Part shown: positions 56,098 to 64,000 of the stretch, in pieces
Layout: the number at the start of each line of letters is the position of its first letter
Position numbering within the stretch: position 1 is the first letter of the stretch
Source of the DNA: Luteolibacter rhizosphaerae
Lineage (GTDB): Bacteria; Verrucomicrobiota; Verrucomicrobiia; Verrucomicrobiales; Akkermansiaceae
Assembly: GCF_025950095.1 (NCBI RefSeq)
Contig: NZ_JAPDDR010000003.1
Location: forward strand, 62,001 to 126,000
Length of the DNA stretch: 64,000 nucleotides
Reading direction: 5' to 3'
Notes under the pieces: generated by a model
Told to the model about the DNA's origin: nothing
Seen by the model: only the letters and a program-made list of their open reading frames with translations
Databases searched by the model: none
Made by a program: the position numbers and the translations under genes

Positions 56098-56123
56098 GGG
56101 CGGTGTACTAGGCGAGCCGCCGG

Positions 56124-56192
56124 GAAATGGGAAATGGAGAAATGACGAATGCTGGAGAAATGACGAATGTCGAATTTCCGAATGACGAAGGA
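56124..56192. repeat. AATGACGAATG-type simple repeat tract (left of the DUF2809 gene)
   Basis: Several nearly identical short units (AATGACGAATG, GAAATGACGAATG, TCCGAATGACGAAGG) fill this AT-richer tract, unlike the GC-rich surroundings. A related tract lies at 56603-56652, so the two bracket the DUF2809 gene. Confidence 0.55.
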
Positions 56193-56205
56193 GTGGGAGA
56201 CAGCC

Positions 56206-56601
56206 TCACGGGCTGCTTGGGCGAGATCGGGCGGCGAGGGTTTCCAAGGCGATGCCGAGGGCGACGCCCGCGGCGTAGGCGAGGAGATCGGGGGGATTGA
56301 AAGTGGAGCCGAGGACGAGGTGGCCGGGGCGGGTCTGGCGGATCGCATCGAGCCAAGCGGCGCGGTAGAGTTGGAGGAACTCGATGGTCCAGGCGAAGGC
56401 GAGAGCGGCCGCGCCGATGCGGAGAGTGGAACTGCGACGGAAGAGCCAGGCGAAGCCGAAGAAGGCCATGAGGGCCCAGAGGAGATCGCCGCCGTATTTC
56501 TCGATAGGCGGAGGGAGGGAGACGGGGTGGGAGCGGAGGAGGAGGCCGCTGGCGATGGTGAGAAGGATCCAGAGGGTATAGAGCGGGCGGCTGCGGGACA
56601 T
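56206..56601 (-). CDS. DUF2809/VanZ-like integral membrane protein
   Basis: A 131-residue membrane protein with about four spans (LYTLWILLTIASGLLLR, LLWALMAFFGFAWLF, IGAAALAFAWTIEFLQLY, LLAYAAGVALGIALETL). The WTIEFLQLY and the later STFNPPDLLAYAAG pattern fit the DUF2809/VanZ-like fold, whose biochemical role is unknown. ATG 56601 is chosen; the longer frame to 56895 is a shadow. It is flanked on both sides by short repeat tracts. Confidence 0.75.
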   Translation of the reverse strand: MSRSRPLYTLWILLTIASGLLLRSHPVSLPPPIEKYGGDLLWALMAFFGFAWLFRRSSTLRIGAAALAFAWTIEFLQLYRAAWLDAIRQTRPGHLVLGSTFNPPDLLAYAAGVALGIALETLAARSRPSSP

Positions 56602-56602
56602 G

Positions 56603-56652
56603 GGGAAAGAGGAATGACGAATGAGGAATTTTCGAATGCCGAATGACGGAGA
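56603..56652. repeat. AATGACGAATG-type simple repeat tract (right of the DUF2809 gene)
   Basis: The tract contains GGAATGACGAATGAGG and CGAATGCCGAATGACGG, the same units as at 56124-56192. It falls between the DUF2809 start codon and the NUDIX gene. Confidence 0.55.
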
Positions 56653-56711
56653 GGCAGGAACGGTGTGAGAAGGGGGTCGACATTCGGGGAATCGGGTTTG
56701 TGATCCAGGGC

Positions 56712-57311
56712 ATGGCGTCCGACTTGCTGGCTGTGTCCCGGGAACTGAAGGCGATGGCGGAGGCGGGGCTGCGCTATTCGACGGGGGTCTATGATCTGGA
56801 GCGCTACAAGCGCCTGCACGAGATCGCGTCCGAGCTGCTGGCGGCGGAGGCGAAGGAATTCCGCTGGCCGGTGGAGATCGGCTACGCGACGCCAAAGGTG
56901 GACATCCGCGCGGCGGTGATCGAGAGGGGCAAGATCCTGCTAGTCAGGGAGGTGGGGACGGGGACTTGGGCGCTGCCGGGGGGCTGGGCGGACCTGAACG
57001 TGAGCCCGGCGGAGAATGCGGCGAAGGAGGTGCTGGAGGAGGCGGGAATCGAGGTGGAGGTCACGAAGCTGATCGCTTGCTGGGACAAGGACAAGCAGGG
57101 GCACCCGCGGCAGCCGGAGCATGTGTATAAACTTGTATTTCTTTGCCAACCAAAGGGTGGCGAGCTGAGGACATCGCACGAGACGGACGGCTCCGCCTAT
57201 TTCACGGAGGACGAATTGCCCGAGATGTGCCCATATCGGAATGCTCCTCATTATGTGAAACTTGCGTTTGAACATTTCCGCAACCCGGAATTGCCGACAT
57301 TGTTCGACTGA
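56712..57311 (+). CDS. NUDIX hydrolase with N-terminal helical domain
   Basis: A 199-residue enzyme of the MutT/YjhB-like group, cleaving nucleoside diphosphates linked to another moiety (often ADP-ribose or NADH). The Nudix box reads GGWADLNVSPAENAAKEVLE followed by EAGI; the catalytic EVLEEAG part is intact, while the first Glu of the textbook box is Val and the Arg is Lys, as in other members with the N-terminal NUDIX domain. Residues 1-65 form that helical domain (ELKAMAEAGLRYSTGVYDLE). ATG 56712 is chosen for that domain's usual start. Confidence 0.87.
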   Translation: MASDLLAVSRELKAMAEAGLRYSTGVYDLERYKRLHEIASELLAAEAKEFRWPVEIGYATPKVDIRAAVIERGKILLVREVGTGTWALPGGWADLNVSPAENAAKEVLEEAGIEVEVTKLIACWDKDKQGHPRQPEHVYKLVFLCQPKGGELRTSHETDGSAYFTEDELPEMCPYRNAPHYVKLAFEHFRNPELPTLFD

Positions 57312-57366
57312 ACGCGATGCGGGCTTGAGTGGCACGAGTTCCGCTGCCTATGTTCCCGGCACTGAA

Positions 57367-59064
57367 ATGCGTGCGCCTCCCGCCGACTGGATTCTCCGCG
57401 GCGACCCTTTCCATGCCAATGGGAAAGGTCGGGGGCATGCCTTTCCGGCGATCCTCGAACACCTGATCCGGCAGCGCGGTCTGCCGGCGGGGGAGGATCT
57501 GGAGGGTTTCCTGCGGCCGAAGCTGCGCGACCTGAGCGACCCCTTCCTGATCCCGGAAATGCGGGACGCGGTGACGCGGATCCTGCGGGCGGTGGACCGG
57601 AAGGAGAAGATCTGCATCTACGGCGACTACGACGTGGACGGCGTGACCTCCATCGCGGTGATGCGGCGGCTGCTGCATGCCTACGGTCTGGAGGCGCGGC
57701 ACTTCATCCCGCGGCGGAGCAGCGAGGGCTACGGGCTGAGCTGTGCGGCGCTGGCACGCTGCATGGTGGAGGGGCCGAAGCCGGACCTGCTGATCGCGGT
57801 GGACTGCGGGACGGTCTCGATCGACGAGATCGCGGGGCTGCGGCAGGACGGGGTGGATGTGATCGTGGTGGACCACCACGAGCCGAGCCCGCGCGGGCGA
57901 CCGGAGGTGAACGCGCTGGTGAACCCGAAGTGCGGCGGCGGGCCGACCTATCTCTGCGCGGCCGGGGTTTGCTTCAAGCTGGCCCACGCGATGATGAAGG
58001 AGCGGCCGGTGGAGTCATTCGATCTCAAGGAGTTACTGGAGCTAGTGGCGGTGGCGACGATCGCGGACATCGTGCCGATGGTCGGGGAGAACCGGATCAT
58101 GGTGCGGCACGGTCTGAAGCGGCTGCCGATGACCCTGAACCCGGGGCTACAGGCGCTGCAGGAGGTATCCGGGATGAACGGCAAGCCGACCTCGATGGAC
58201 GTGGGCTTCCGGATCGGGCCGCGGCTGAATGCGGCGGGCCGGATGGATGTGCCGGAGGACGCGCTGGCCACGCTGCTGACCGATTGCAAGCGGCTGGCGC
58301 GGACGATGGCCGACAAGCTGGACGACTACAACAAGCGGCGGCAGGCGCACGAGAACCAGATCCGGCGCGAGGCGATGGAGATGCTTTCCAAGAGCTTCGA
58401 CCCGATGCGCGATCCGGTGATCGTGCTGGGATCGCGGACCTGGCACCCGGGCGTGGTGGGAATCGTGGCCTCGCGGCTGATGCGGCAATTTCACAAGCCG
58501 ACCTTCGTGGTGGCGATCGACGACGGCGGGGTGGGCAAGGGCAGCGGACGCAGCATCGAGGGGGTGTCCCTGGTGCAGGCGATCAATGCGTGCCGCGGTC
58601 ACCTGCTGGCAGGTGGCGGCCACGACATGGCGGCGGGTCTTTCGATCGAGGAAGACCGGATGGATGCCTTTCGGAGCGACTTCGCGGAGTTCGTGCTGAA
58701 CAACACGATCGCCGAGCAGCGGCAGCCGAAGCTGCGGGTGGATGCGGAGATCACCTTCGACCAGCTCTCGCTGGAGTTCTTGGCGGACTACGAGCTGCTG
58801 CAGCCTTTCGGCAACGGGAACCCGCAGCCGATCTTCATGGCGCGCGGGGTGCACCTGAGCCGACCGCCGGTGCACATGAAGAACCAGCACCTGCGGCTGA
58901 ATTTGCGGCAAGGCTACCATGAGCAGGATGCCGTCTTCTTCGGGGGCGGTGAGCTGGCTCTGCCGGATCCGCCGTGGGACATCGCATTCACGATCGACCG
59001 AAATTGCTTCCGGGGACGGACGAGCCTGCAGATCATCATGCAGGATGTGCGGGCCTCGAAGTGA
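57367..59064 (+). CDS. recJ: Single-stranded-DNA-specific exonuclease RecJ
   Basis: A 565-residue 5'-3' exonuclease of the DHH family, acting in recombinational and mismatch repair. The catalytic motifs are in order: GDYDVDGVTS (~86), AVDCGT (~142), VVDHHEP (~168), TIADIVPM (~238), and the DHHA1 domain with GKGSGRSIEG and LLAGGGHDMAAGLSIE (~415). The OB-type C-terminal part (FGNGNPQPIFMARGV) matches the family. ATG 57367 gives the standard start (RAPPADWILRG). It follows the NUDIX gene by 55 bases. Confidence 0.93.
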   Translation: MRAPPADWILRGDPFHANGKGRGHAFPAILEHLIRQRGLPAGEDLEGFLRPKLRDLSDPFLIPEMRDAVTRILRAVDRKEKICIYGDYDVDGVTSIAVMRRLLHAYGLEARHFIPRRSSEGYGLSCAALARCMVEGPKPDLLIAVDCGTVSIDEIAGLRQDGVDVIVVDHHEPSPRGRPEVNALVNPKCGGGPTYLCAAGVCFKLAHAMMKERPVESFDLKELLELVAVATIADIVPMVGENRIMVRHGLKRLPMTLNPGLQALQEVSGMNGKPTSMDVGFRIGPRLNAAGRMDVPEDALATLLTDCKRLARTMADKLDDYNKRRQAHENQIRREAMEMLSKSFDPMRDPVIVLGSRTWHPGVVGIVASRLMRQFHKPTFVVAIDDGGVGKGSGRSIEGVSLVQAINACRGHLLAGGGHDMAAGLSIEEDRMDAFRSDFAEFVLNNTIAEQRQPKLRVDAEITFDQLSLEFLADYELLQPFGNGNPQPIFMARGVHLSRPPVHMKNQHLRLNLRQGYHEQDAVFFGGGELALPDPPWDIAFTIDRNCFRGRTSLQIIMQDVRASK

Positions 59065-59196
59065 GGGGAGTGGCCGGCGACGGTGGGCCTGAGGGAGACG
59101 GGAGCGCTGCCGTGCAAAGTCAAAGTCGTGTCAAAGACGCGACAGCGCGGCGGTCCGATGTTGCGGAGGGTTCATGAGATATGAGCTAGTCATGGG

Positions 59197-60363
59197 ATGG
59201 ATCGGATTCCCTTTCGTGTCCCAGCTCTTTTGTCCGTGCTTGCGTTGCTGTCGCTTGGCGGATTGCGGGCTGATCCGGTGGTGCCGCTGCCGGACAAGAT
59301 GAAGATCGGGAAGAAGGAGGGTGAGGCCTTGGAGGGCGTGTATCTCAACTTCAATTTCGCGGAACTCTCTGCGGCTTTCGGGATGAAGGATGGGGTGAGC
59401 ACGACCACCGTGCCGTGTGCGGAGATGGATGCGGCAAGCCTTGCCGCCCTCGCGGCGAAGATTCCGCCGGTGGCGGGCTGGCTGGACGCAGGCAGGGCGC
59501 ATGTGTGCATCCGGGTGGTGGGTGCGGCGACGCCGGAAGCGGAGACCGAGGCCGCGGATGCGATCCGGCAGGCGGCGGAGGCAGCCGAAGCGATGAAGGA
59601 GAAGATCGCCCTGTATCAAGTCTTCGGCATCGTCTCGCAGCTCTTGGCGGCGGAGAAGGCAGCCCATGATGCGGAGACGAAACTGGAATCCGATCTCGAG
59701 CAACTGGGGCTGGCGATCAAGGCGGCGGAAGAATGGGGCAAGAAGTACGGGGTGAACCCCCTGACCGGGGAAGACCGGTCGAAGGCCCACATGGAGTGGG
59801 CGACGGGAAGCCTGAAAGGGAGCGTGGCCCATGGCCGCGAATACAAGCTGCCGGAAACGAAACGCGACCTGATGATCCGTCTGGCGTCTTGCCGCGCCTA
59901 CATCGGCTACTGCGAGATCTCCGGACGGAAGGAGTATGGGAAGGTGCTCGATGAGCTGATGCAGAAGGTGCTGGCGCGCTCGGCGATCGCGAGGGAATGG
60001 GAGCCGGCGGGATGCTGTCTGCTGGGGACGCTGGCACCCAAGGTGGCGGAGCACAGTCATCGCGGGAACAACGTCAAGCTGCTGGGCCAAATGTTCGGCA
60101 AGATGACCCTGCAATCGACGCCGGACAAGGCGCTGGACCTGCTGATCCCGCACTCGAACATCGTGGAGCGGGATGCGATCAAGAAGGCGCTCGTCGACAC
60201 GGTGACACGCAAGATCAATCAGGCAAGCGTGGGGGAAGGCGATGCCCAGAGACATTTCTGGTATGCGATCAAACCGGCGATTGCCGACTTCGATCGGCGG
60301 CAGCGGGTGTTGAAGAACGTATCGCTCTTTCTGGAGGAGTCGGTCCGGATGAGCGGGCTCTGA
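59197..60363 (+). CDS. Secreted helical protein of unknown function
   Basis: A 388-residue protein with a signal peptide (VPALLSVLALLSLGGLRADP). The mature part has long Ala/Glu-rich helices, one probably coiled-coil (EAADAIRQAAEAAEAMKEKI then AEKAAHDAETKLESDLEQLG), and a compact C-terminal half with Cys pairs (EPAGCCLLGTLAP). I do not recognise a family. It stands about 130 bases after recJ and converges with leuA across a 398-base gap. Confidence 0.6.
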   Translation: MDRIPFRVPALLSVLALLSLGGLRADPVVPLPDKMKIGKKEGEALEGVYLNFNFAELSAAFGMKDGVSTTTVPCAEMDAASLAALAAKIPPVAGWLDAGRAHVCIRVVGAATPEAETEAADAIRQAAEAAEAMKEKIALYQVFGIVSQLLAAEKAAHDAETKLESDLEQLGLAIKAAEEWGKKYGVNPLTGEDRSKAHMEWATGSLKGSVAHGREYKLPETKRDLMIRLASCRAYIGYCEISGRKEYGKVLDELMQKVLARSAIAREWEPAGCCLLGTLAPKVAEHSHRGNNVKLLGQMFGKMTLQSTPDKALDLLIPHSNIVERDAIKKALVDTVTRKINQASVGEGDAQRHFWYAIKPAIADFDRRQRVLKNVSLFLEESVRMSGL

Positions 60364-60370
60364 AAAGAAC

Positions 60371-60496
60371 TGAGCCGGGCGATTATCCAAGCGCTCCGTT
60401 CAACTACTACTTTAGCTGTTCGGATTTTTGCGACTTGGAACCGTCCGGCTCTGAGAGACTGGTCGCACGGATTCCGACGGGTGCAAATGGTTTTTT
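60371..60496. repeat. Imperfect direct repeat, copy A
   Basis: The segment shares with 60596-60720 the block TGAGCCGGGCGATT, then GACTTGGAACCGTCCGGCTC (GACTCGGAATCGTCCGGCTC in the other copy), GGTCGCACGGATT and a final GGTTTTT. The spacing between blocks is the same, and the in-between bases differ. A GCAC/GTGC hairpin is kept in both. Confidence 0.65.
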
Positions 60497-60595
60497 CCCA
60501 CCTGCTGACCAAGGGGGAAAGCGGCGATGCTCGCACGCAGTCCAAAGCGGCTGCACCGCCAAAAGGGGCGGACTTACTGCCAATGAGGGAAAAAG

Positions 60596-60720
60596 TGAGC
60601 CGGGCGATTTTTTCCGTGCCCACGCCGGTCTCTCTTCAAGAACCCGCGAATTATGGACTCGGAATCGTCCGGCTCTGGGATACCGGTCGCACGGATTTCG
60701 AGCCGTGCAACCGGTTTTTG
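60596..60720. repeat. Imperfect direct repeat, copy B
   Basis: This is the second copy of the unit above, 225 bases further on. Its hairpin GCACGG/CCGTGC is perfect. No gene is credible in the 60364-60761 gap that the two copies fill. Confidence 0.65.
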
Positions 60721-60761
60721 AGATGGTTAGAGAAGAGCGCAAGATGCGCCCTCTCCTAGGT

Positions 60762-62444
60762 TTAGCGCAGGAGATTCCACGCGGTGACCAGGGCCTTGAG
60801 GCCGGCCATTTCGATCGAGGAATCGATGCCACAACCCCAAAGGATCCGGCCGTCATCGTGCTGGACCTGGACGTAGGCGGCGGCGCTGGCATCCGATCCG
60901 CCGCGCACGGCGTGCGAGCGGTAGTCGGTGACCTTGAAGTCCTTCATGCCGACACTCTCCATGGCATGGACGAAGGCATTGATCGGACCATTACCGAGGC
61001 CGTGGATCTTCTTCTCCTCGCCATAAAGTACGACAGTCGCCGTACATGCGACCTGGCCGCGTTCGACGGTGTGGTGGATCAGCTCGTAATCCTTCACCGA
61101 GAGTGGCAGCTCGACATTCGCGAACAGGCGGTGGAACGCGTCCCGGATCTCATCCGCGGTGAGCTCGCGGCCCAATTCATCGGCGAGGTCATAGATGCGC
61201 TTGCCGACCTGCGGGTGCATGGTCTTGGGCAGATCGAGGCCGTGCTCGCGATCGAGGATGTAGGCGATGCCGCCCTTACCCGACTGCGAGTTGATGCGGA
61301 TGATGGCTTCGTAGGAACGGCCGATGTCTTGCGGGTCGATGGTGAGGTAAGGTACGCCCCAAGGAATATCGGGGTTCTCCTTCACTTCCTTCTCGCGGCG
61401 GTCGAGGCCCTTCTTGATCGCGTCCTGGTGAGAACCGGAGAAGGCGGTGAAGACCAGCTCGCCGGCATAGGGATGACGCTCGCCCACGGTCATGCGGGTG
61501 ACCTTCTCGTAGACCTGCCGCAGCGAGGTCAGGTCGGAGAAATCCAGGCCGGTCTCGATGCCGTGGCCGTTCATGTTCAGCGCCACGTTCACGATATCCA
61601 GATTGCCGGTGCGCTCGCCATTGCCGAAGAGCGTGCCCTCGACACGATCCGCGCCGGCCATCAGGCCCAGCTCGGTGGCGGCGGTGCCGGTGCCGCGGTC
61701 ATTGTGCGTGTGCAGCGAGACGATCACCGAGTCGCGGCGGTCCAGATGGCGGACCATCCACTCGATCATATCGGCGTGGATGTTCGGCGTGGTCCACTGG
61801 ACGGTGTCCGGCAGGTTAATGATCATCTTCTTCTCCGGCGTGGGCTGCCAGACATTGATGACCGCGTTGCAGATCTCCGCGGCGAAATCCAACTCGGTGT
61901 CGGAGAAGGACTCCGGGGAATACTGGAGGATCACCTCGGTCTGCGGGATCGTCGGGGCCAGCTCTTTCACCAGCTTCGCGCCGTCGATGGCGAGCTGCTT
62001 GATATCATCGCGCGAGGCGTCGCTGAAGGTCACGCGGCGCTGCAGCGGCGAGGTGGAATTGTAGATGTGAACGATCGCCTTCTTCGCGCCAGCGATGGCT
62101 TCGAAGGAGCGGCGGATCAGGTGCTCGCGGGTCTGCACCAGGATCTGGATGGTCACATCCTCCGGGATGCGGTTCTCCTCGATCAGGCGGCGGCAGAAAT
62201 TGAACTCCGTGTCTGCGGCGGACGGGAAACCGATCTCGATCTGCTTGAAGCCGACGCGGCAGAGCAGGTCGAAGAACTCCAGCTTCTCCTCCACGGACAT
62301 CGGCTGCGGTAGTGCCTGATTGCCGTCGCGGAGGTCCACCGAGCACCAGATGGGTGCGGTGGTGATGGTCTGGTCCGGCCAAGTGCGGTCCGGCAGCTGC
62401 ACCGGCGGGAAGGGCCGGTATTTTGAAATCGAGGCAGAGTTCAC
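60762..62444 (-). CDS. leuA: 2-isopropylmalate synthase
   Basis: A 560-residue enzyme joining acetyl-CoA and 2-oxoisovalerate in the first step of leucine synthesis. The catalytic metal-site motif SVDLRDGNQAL is near residue 40, HTHNDRGTGTA (metal His pair) near 245, and GNGERTGNLDIV follows. The C-terminal third (DYELIHHTVERG onward) is the regulatory domain expected to bind leucine. The size and order match the longer LeuA type found in several phyla. GTG 62444 is the start. It is preceded by a Leu-rich leader and attenuator, and no other leu gene is adjacent. Confidence 0.93.
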   Translation of the reverse strand: MNSASISKYRPFPPVQLPDRTWPDQTITTAPIWCSVDLRDGNQALPQPMSVEEKLEFFDLLCRVGFKQIEIGFPSAADTEFNFCRRLIEENRIPEDVTIQILVQTREHLIRRSFEAIAGAKKAIVHIYNSTSPLQRRVTFSDASRDDIKQLAIDGAKLVKELAPTIPQTEVILQYSPESFSDTELDFAAEICNAVINVWQPTPEKKMIINLPDTVQWTTPNIHADMIEWMVRHLDRRDSVIVSLHTHNDRGTGTAATELGLMAGADRVEGTLFGNGERTGNLDIVNVALNMNGHGIETGLDFSDLTSLRQVYEKVTRMTVGERHPYAGELVFTAFSGSHQDAIKKGLDRREKEVKENPDIPWGVPYLTIDPQDIGRSYEAIIRINSQSGKGGIAYILDREHGLDLPKTMHPQVGKRIYDLADELGRELTADEIRDAFHRLFANVELPLSVKDYELIHHTVERGQVACTATVVLYGEEKKIHGLGNGPINAFVHAMESVGMKDFKVTDYRSHAVRGGSDASAAAYVQVQHDDGRILWGCGIDSSIEMAGLKALVTAWNLLR

Positions 62445-62467
62445 GGGTAGAAAAGTAGAGAAATCGG

Positions 62468-62498
62468 AAAAACGGCGTGACGCCGCGGAACATGCGGC
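62468..62498 (-). promoter_or_regulatory. Attenuator of leuA (antiterminator and terminator hairpins)
   Basis: Between the leader peptide and leuA the minus strand has GCCGC (62498-62494) able to pair with GCGGC (62486-62482), and CGGCG (62485-62481) able to pair with CGCCG (62477-62473) followed by five T (62472-62468). The two pairings share bases and exclude each other. The terminator ends 23 bases before the leuA start. A further GCGGC inside the Leu-codon run (62565-62561) could pair with the first segment, giving the classical four-segment layout. Confidence 0.75.
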
Positions 62499-62531
62499 AG
62501 TCGGTGAAACGACGGTAGGAAAAGAAAATGC

Positions 62532-62702
62532 TCAGCGGGTGGCCAGCCCTAGAAGGAGCGGCCGCAGCTCAAGAAGCCCGCGGAGATTCGTCGTCACGGC
62601 GCAAAGCTGGACCGCGGCAAGGGAGCTGTCGAGGGGAAAGCGTCCGCGGACCCGAGGGGCGGGAGTTCTCCAATTCTTCACACATGACAGATTGAGTCTC
62701 AT
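62532..62702 (-). CDS. Leucine-rich leader peptide of leuA
   Basis: The frame runs from ATG 62702 to TGA 62532 (56 residues); a GTG at 62597 would give a 21-residue peptide, VTTNLRGLLELRPLLLGLAT then R. Within residues 5-18 of that short form, eight of 14 codons are Leu, including the rarer CTA and CTT. The run lies just before an antiterminator-terminator pair and in front of leuA, as expected for ribosome-mediated attenuation. There is no clear ribosome site, and which start is used is unknown. Confidence 0.65.
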   Translation of the reverse strand: MRLNLSCVKNWRTPAPRVRGRFPLDSSLAAVQLCAVTTNLRGLLELRPLLLGLATR

Positions 62703-62804
62703 GCTGCTCGGGATCTAAGCTCCCCTCCCCTGTGACCGGACGAGTTATCTTTTCCCCGTAAAAGGTTATTTACAGAAATCACAAAGTAACTACTGAGTGA
62801 TTAC

Positions 62805-64000
62805 GTGAAACCCTCCAACCCATCCCGGCGTGTCATCGTCCTTGCGACTCTCGCCCTTCCGAACTCCAGCCTGCTGGCGAACACGGCCCCTGTCCTGAGC
62901 ACGCCGACGTCCCCGCTGGTGATCCAGACGACGAATGCCGCAGGGGCGGCGGTGAAGTTCCTGGCCAGCGCCGATGATGCCGAGGACGGCTGGGTGGAAA
63001 CCTTGGCGACCCGGGGGGGAGTGACGGTAAAAAGCGGCGACTTCTTCCCGACCGGCGACACGGTGGTGGAGCTGCGCGCGAGCGACAGCGGCGGGCTGAG
63101 CAGCACCGCCAGCTTCACGGTGCAGGTGGTCCCGGGGCCGGATCTGAAGTTGATCAACCCATCCGGCGGGACCGAGGGGAAGAGCACCGAGGTGGTGGGC
63201 TGGGGTGATCCGCAGGTGGATAATTACAAGGTTCTGCAGATCCCGAACGGACTTCAGGACGTGAAGCAGATCGACGTGAGCCAGACCCACGGGCTGGCGC
63301 TGCGGGTGGATGGCAGCGTGGTGGCCTGGGGAGGGCCAACGTATCTCAACGTGCCGACCGATCTGCCGCCGGTGATCGACGTGGCGGCGGGGACCCACGG
63401 CTCGCTGGCGCTCACGGCGGAGGGCGAGATCCGGATCTGGAATGCGATTCCGAACGCGGTGCCGCCACCTCCGGTAGGAATCGGCCCGATAATCGATATC
63501 GCGGCGGGAGGCGGCCACTATCTGGCGCTGCGGGCGGACGGCACGGTGGTGAGCTGGGCGGAAAGTTCCGTGGGCAATGCCTTGGACGTACCGGCGGGCC
63601 TCAGCGGCGTGGTGGCCGTGGCGTGCGGGCTGGGCCACAGCTTGGCGTTGAAGGCGGATGGCACGGTGGTGGCATGGGGCTACAACACCTTGGGCGAAAT
63701 CTCGGTGCCGGCGGGCCTGCGCGGGGTGAAGAAAATAGCGGCCGGTCTGAAGTACTCGCTCGCGCTACGCGAGGACGGCACGGTGGTTGGCTGGGGAAGC
63801 TTCCATCCTACGGTTCCCCAGCCCCTGCCCGGCGGCCTGAAGGGAATCAAGGAAATCGGGGCGGGGAGCACCTTCTTCACCACCTTGGATGCCGCGGGCG
63901 AGATCGAGTCCCATGGCCTATTCTTCCAAGAGGCACCGGAGGATCTGCGGCCGGTCTCCGCGCTGGACAATAGCGCGGGGCAATCCTTCGCGCTGGCCGA
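62805..64000 (+). CDS. Exported RCC1-repeat protein (cut by window edge)
   Basis: A frame opens at GTG 62805 and stays open to the end (about 398 residues). It begins with a basic start and a short hydrophobic stretch (RRVIVLATLALP), probably a signal peptide. An HYR/Ig-like domain follows (~25-110, SADDAEDGWVETL, FTVQVVPGP). Then come RCC1-type propeller repeats, each with a form of VAAGTHGSLALTAEG, AAGGGHYLALRADGTVVSWA or VACGLGHSLALKADGTVVAWG. Such proteins in Verrucomicrobiota are often large and surface-located. The C-terminus is not in the window. Confidence 0.82.
   Translation, partial: MKPSNPSRRVIVLATLALPNSSLLANTAPVLSTPTSPLVIQTTNAAGAAVKFLASADDAEDGWVETLATRGGVTVKSGDFFPTGDTVVELRASDSGGLSSTASFTVQVVPGPDLKLINPSGGTEGKSTEVVGWGDPQVDNYKVLQIPNGLQDVKQIDVSQTHGLALRVDGSVVAWGGPTYLNVPTDLPPVIDVAAGTHGSLALTAEGEIRIWNAIPNAVPPPPVGIGPIIDIAAGGGHYLALRADGTVVSWAESSVGNALDVPAGLSGVVAVACGLGHSLALKADGTVVAWGYNTLGEISVPAGLRGVKKIAAGLKYSLALREDGTVVGWGSFHPTVPQPLPGGLKGIKEIGAGSTFFTTLDAAGEIESHGLFFQEAPEDLRPVSALDNSAGQSFALA

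Noticed and set aside
54238-56145. 635-aa plus-strand frame opposite the M3 peptidase
   Set aside because: The HEFGH peptidase on the minus strand is clear. This frame is a shadow.
60407-60892. 161-aa minus-strand frame with internally similar peptides
   Set aside because: The similarity comes from the two direct DNA repeats. The frame overlaps the leuA 3' end and has no domain.

Overview
This window is a high-GC chromosomal segment whose gene content points to a member of the Verrucomicrobiota, most like the Luteolibacter/Verrucomicrobiaceae group. This is an inference from content, not a database match. The signs are four giant exported proteins built from autotransporter-associated beta-strand (PATR) repeats, a Ca-site-like C-terminal module shared by exported proteins, paired DUF1080 and Gfo/Idh/MocA genes, a PQQ-type dehydrogenase fused to LamG and cytochrome segments, and REP-like palindromes with a RAYT transposase. 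Most other long open frames are shadows caused by GC-rich codon use.

Layout. 1-190: start of an aldehyde dehydrogenase gene (minus). 288-5204: first giant PATR protein, with an apparent frameshift in its leader. 5692-10648: Dps, a small entericidin-like lipoprotein, then a lipid kinase, phosphoesterase, flavin disulfide reductase and a helical protein. 10671-11849: VapBC-type pair and a RelE-like protein. 11896-16386: a 1496-aa multidomain exported dehydrogenase. 16650-19961: a 35-aa membrane peptide, an RNase H-like nuclease, a GNAT, an M64 metallopeptidase and its membrane-anchored partner. 20033-20105: tRNA-Ile with the uncommon UAU anticodon. 20520-22899: DUF1080 and Gfo/Idh/MocA sugar genes. 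23121-29678: a four-Cys small protein, then a red-light sensing cluster (HemS/ChuX-like protein, heme oxygenase, bacteriophytochrome kinase, CheY-like regulator, hybrid kinase). 29810-31396: release factor 3. 31691-44514: three more giant PATR proteins in tandem, each with its own terminator. 45036-52173: flavin-dependent halogenase, a CoaC-type decarboxylase, two exported proteins of unknown function and a clan GH-A glycosidase. 52462-53195: a REPtron (RAYT gene between two direct copies of a ~102-bp palindromic repeat). 53250-60363: guanylate kinase, M3 oligopeptidase, DUF2809 membrane protein, NUDIX hydrolase, RecJ and a secreted helical protein. 60762-62702: leuA with a Leu-rich leader peptide and an attenuator. 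62805-64000: start of an RCC1-repeat exported protein.

How genes work together. The heme oxygenase would make biliverdin for the phytochrome encoded by the overlapping next gene, which would signal through the CheY-like regulator and hybrid kinase. Its bilin pocket has lost the two histidines that are almost always conserved. leuA appears to be controlled by ribosome stalling on a run of Leu codons, with four short segments able to form mutually exclusive hairpins. Six unrelated exported proteins end in the same module, a Ca-site-like GDGxxN-xEF loop followed by a beta-rich tail, which looks like a surface-sorting or anchoring tag. All four giant PATR proteins also share a related N-terminal leader.
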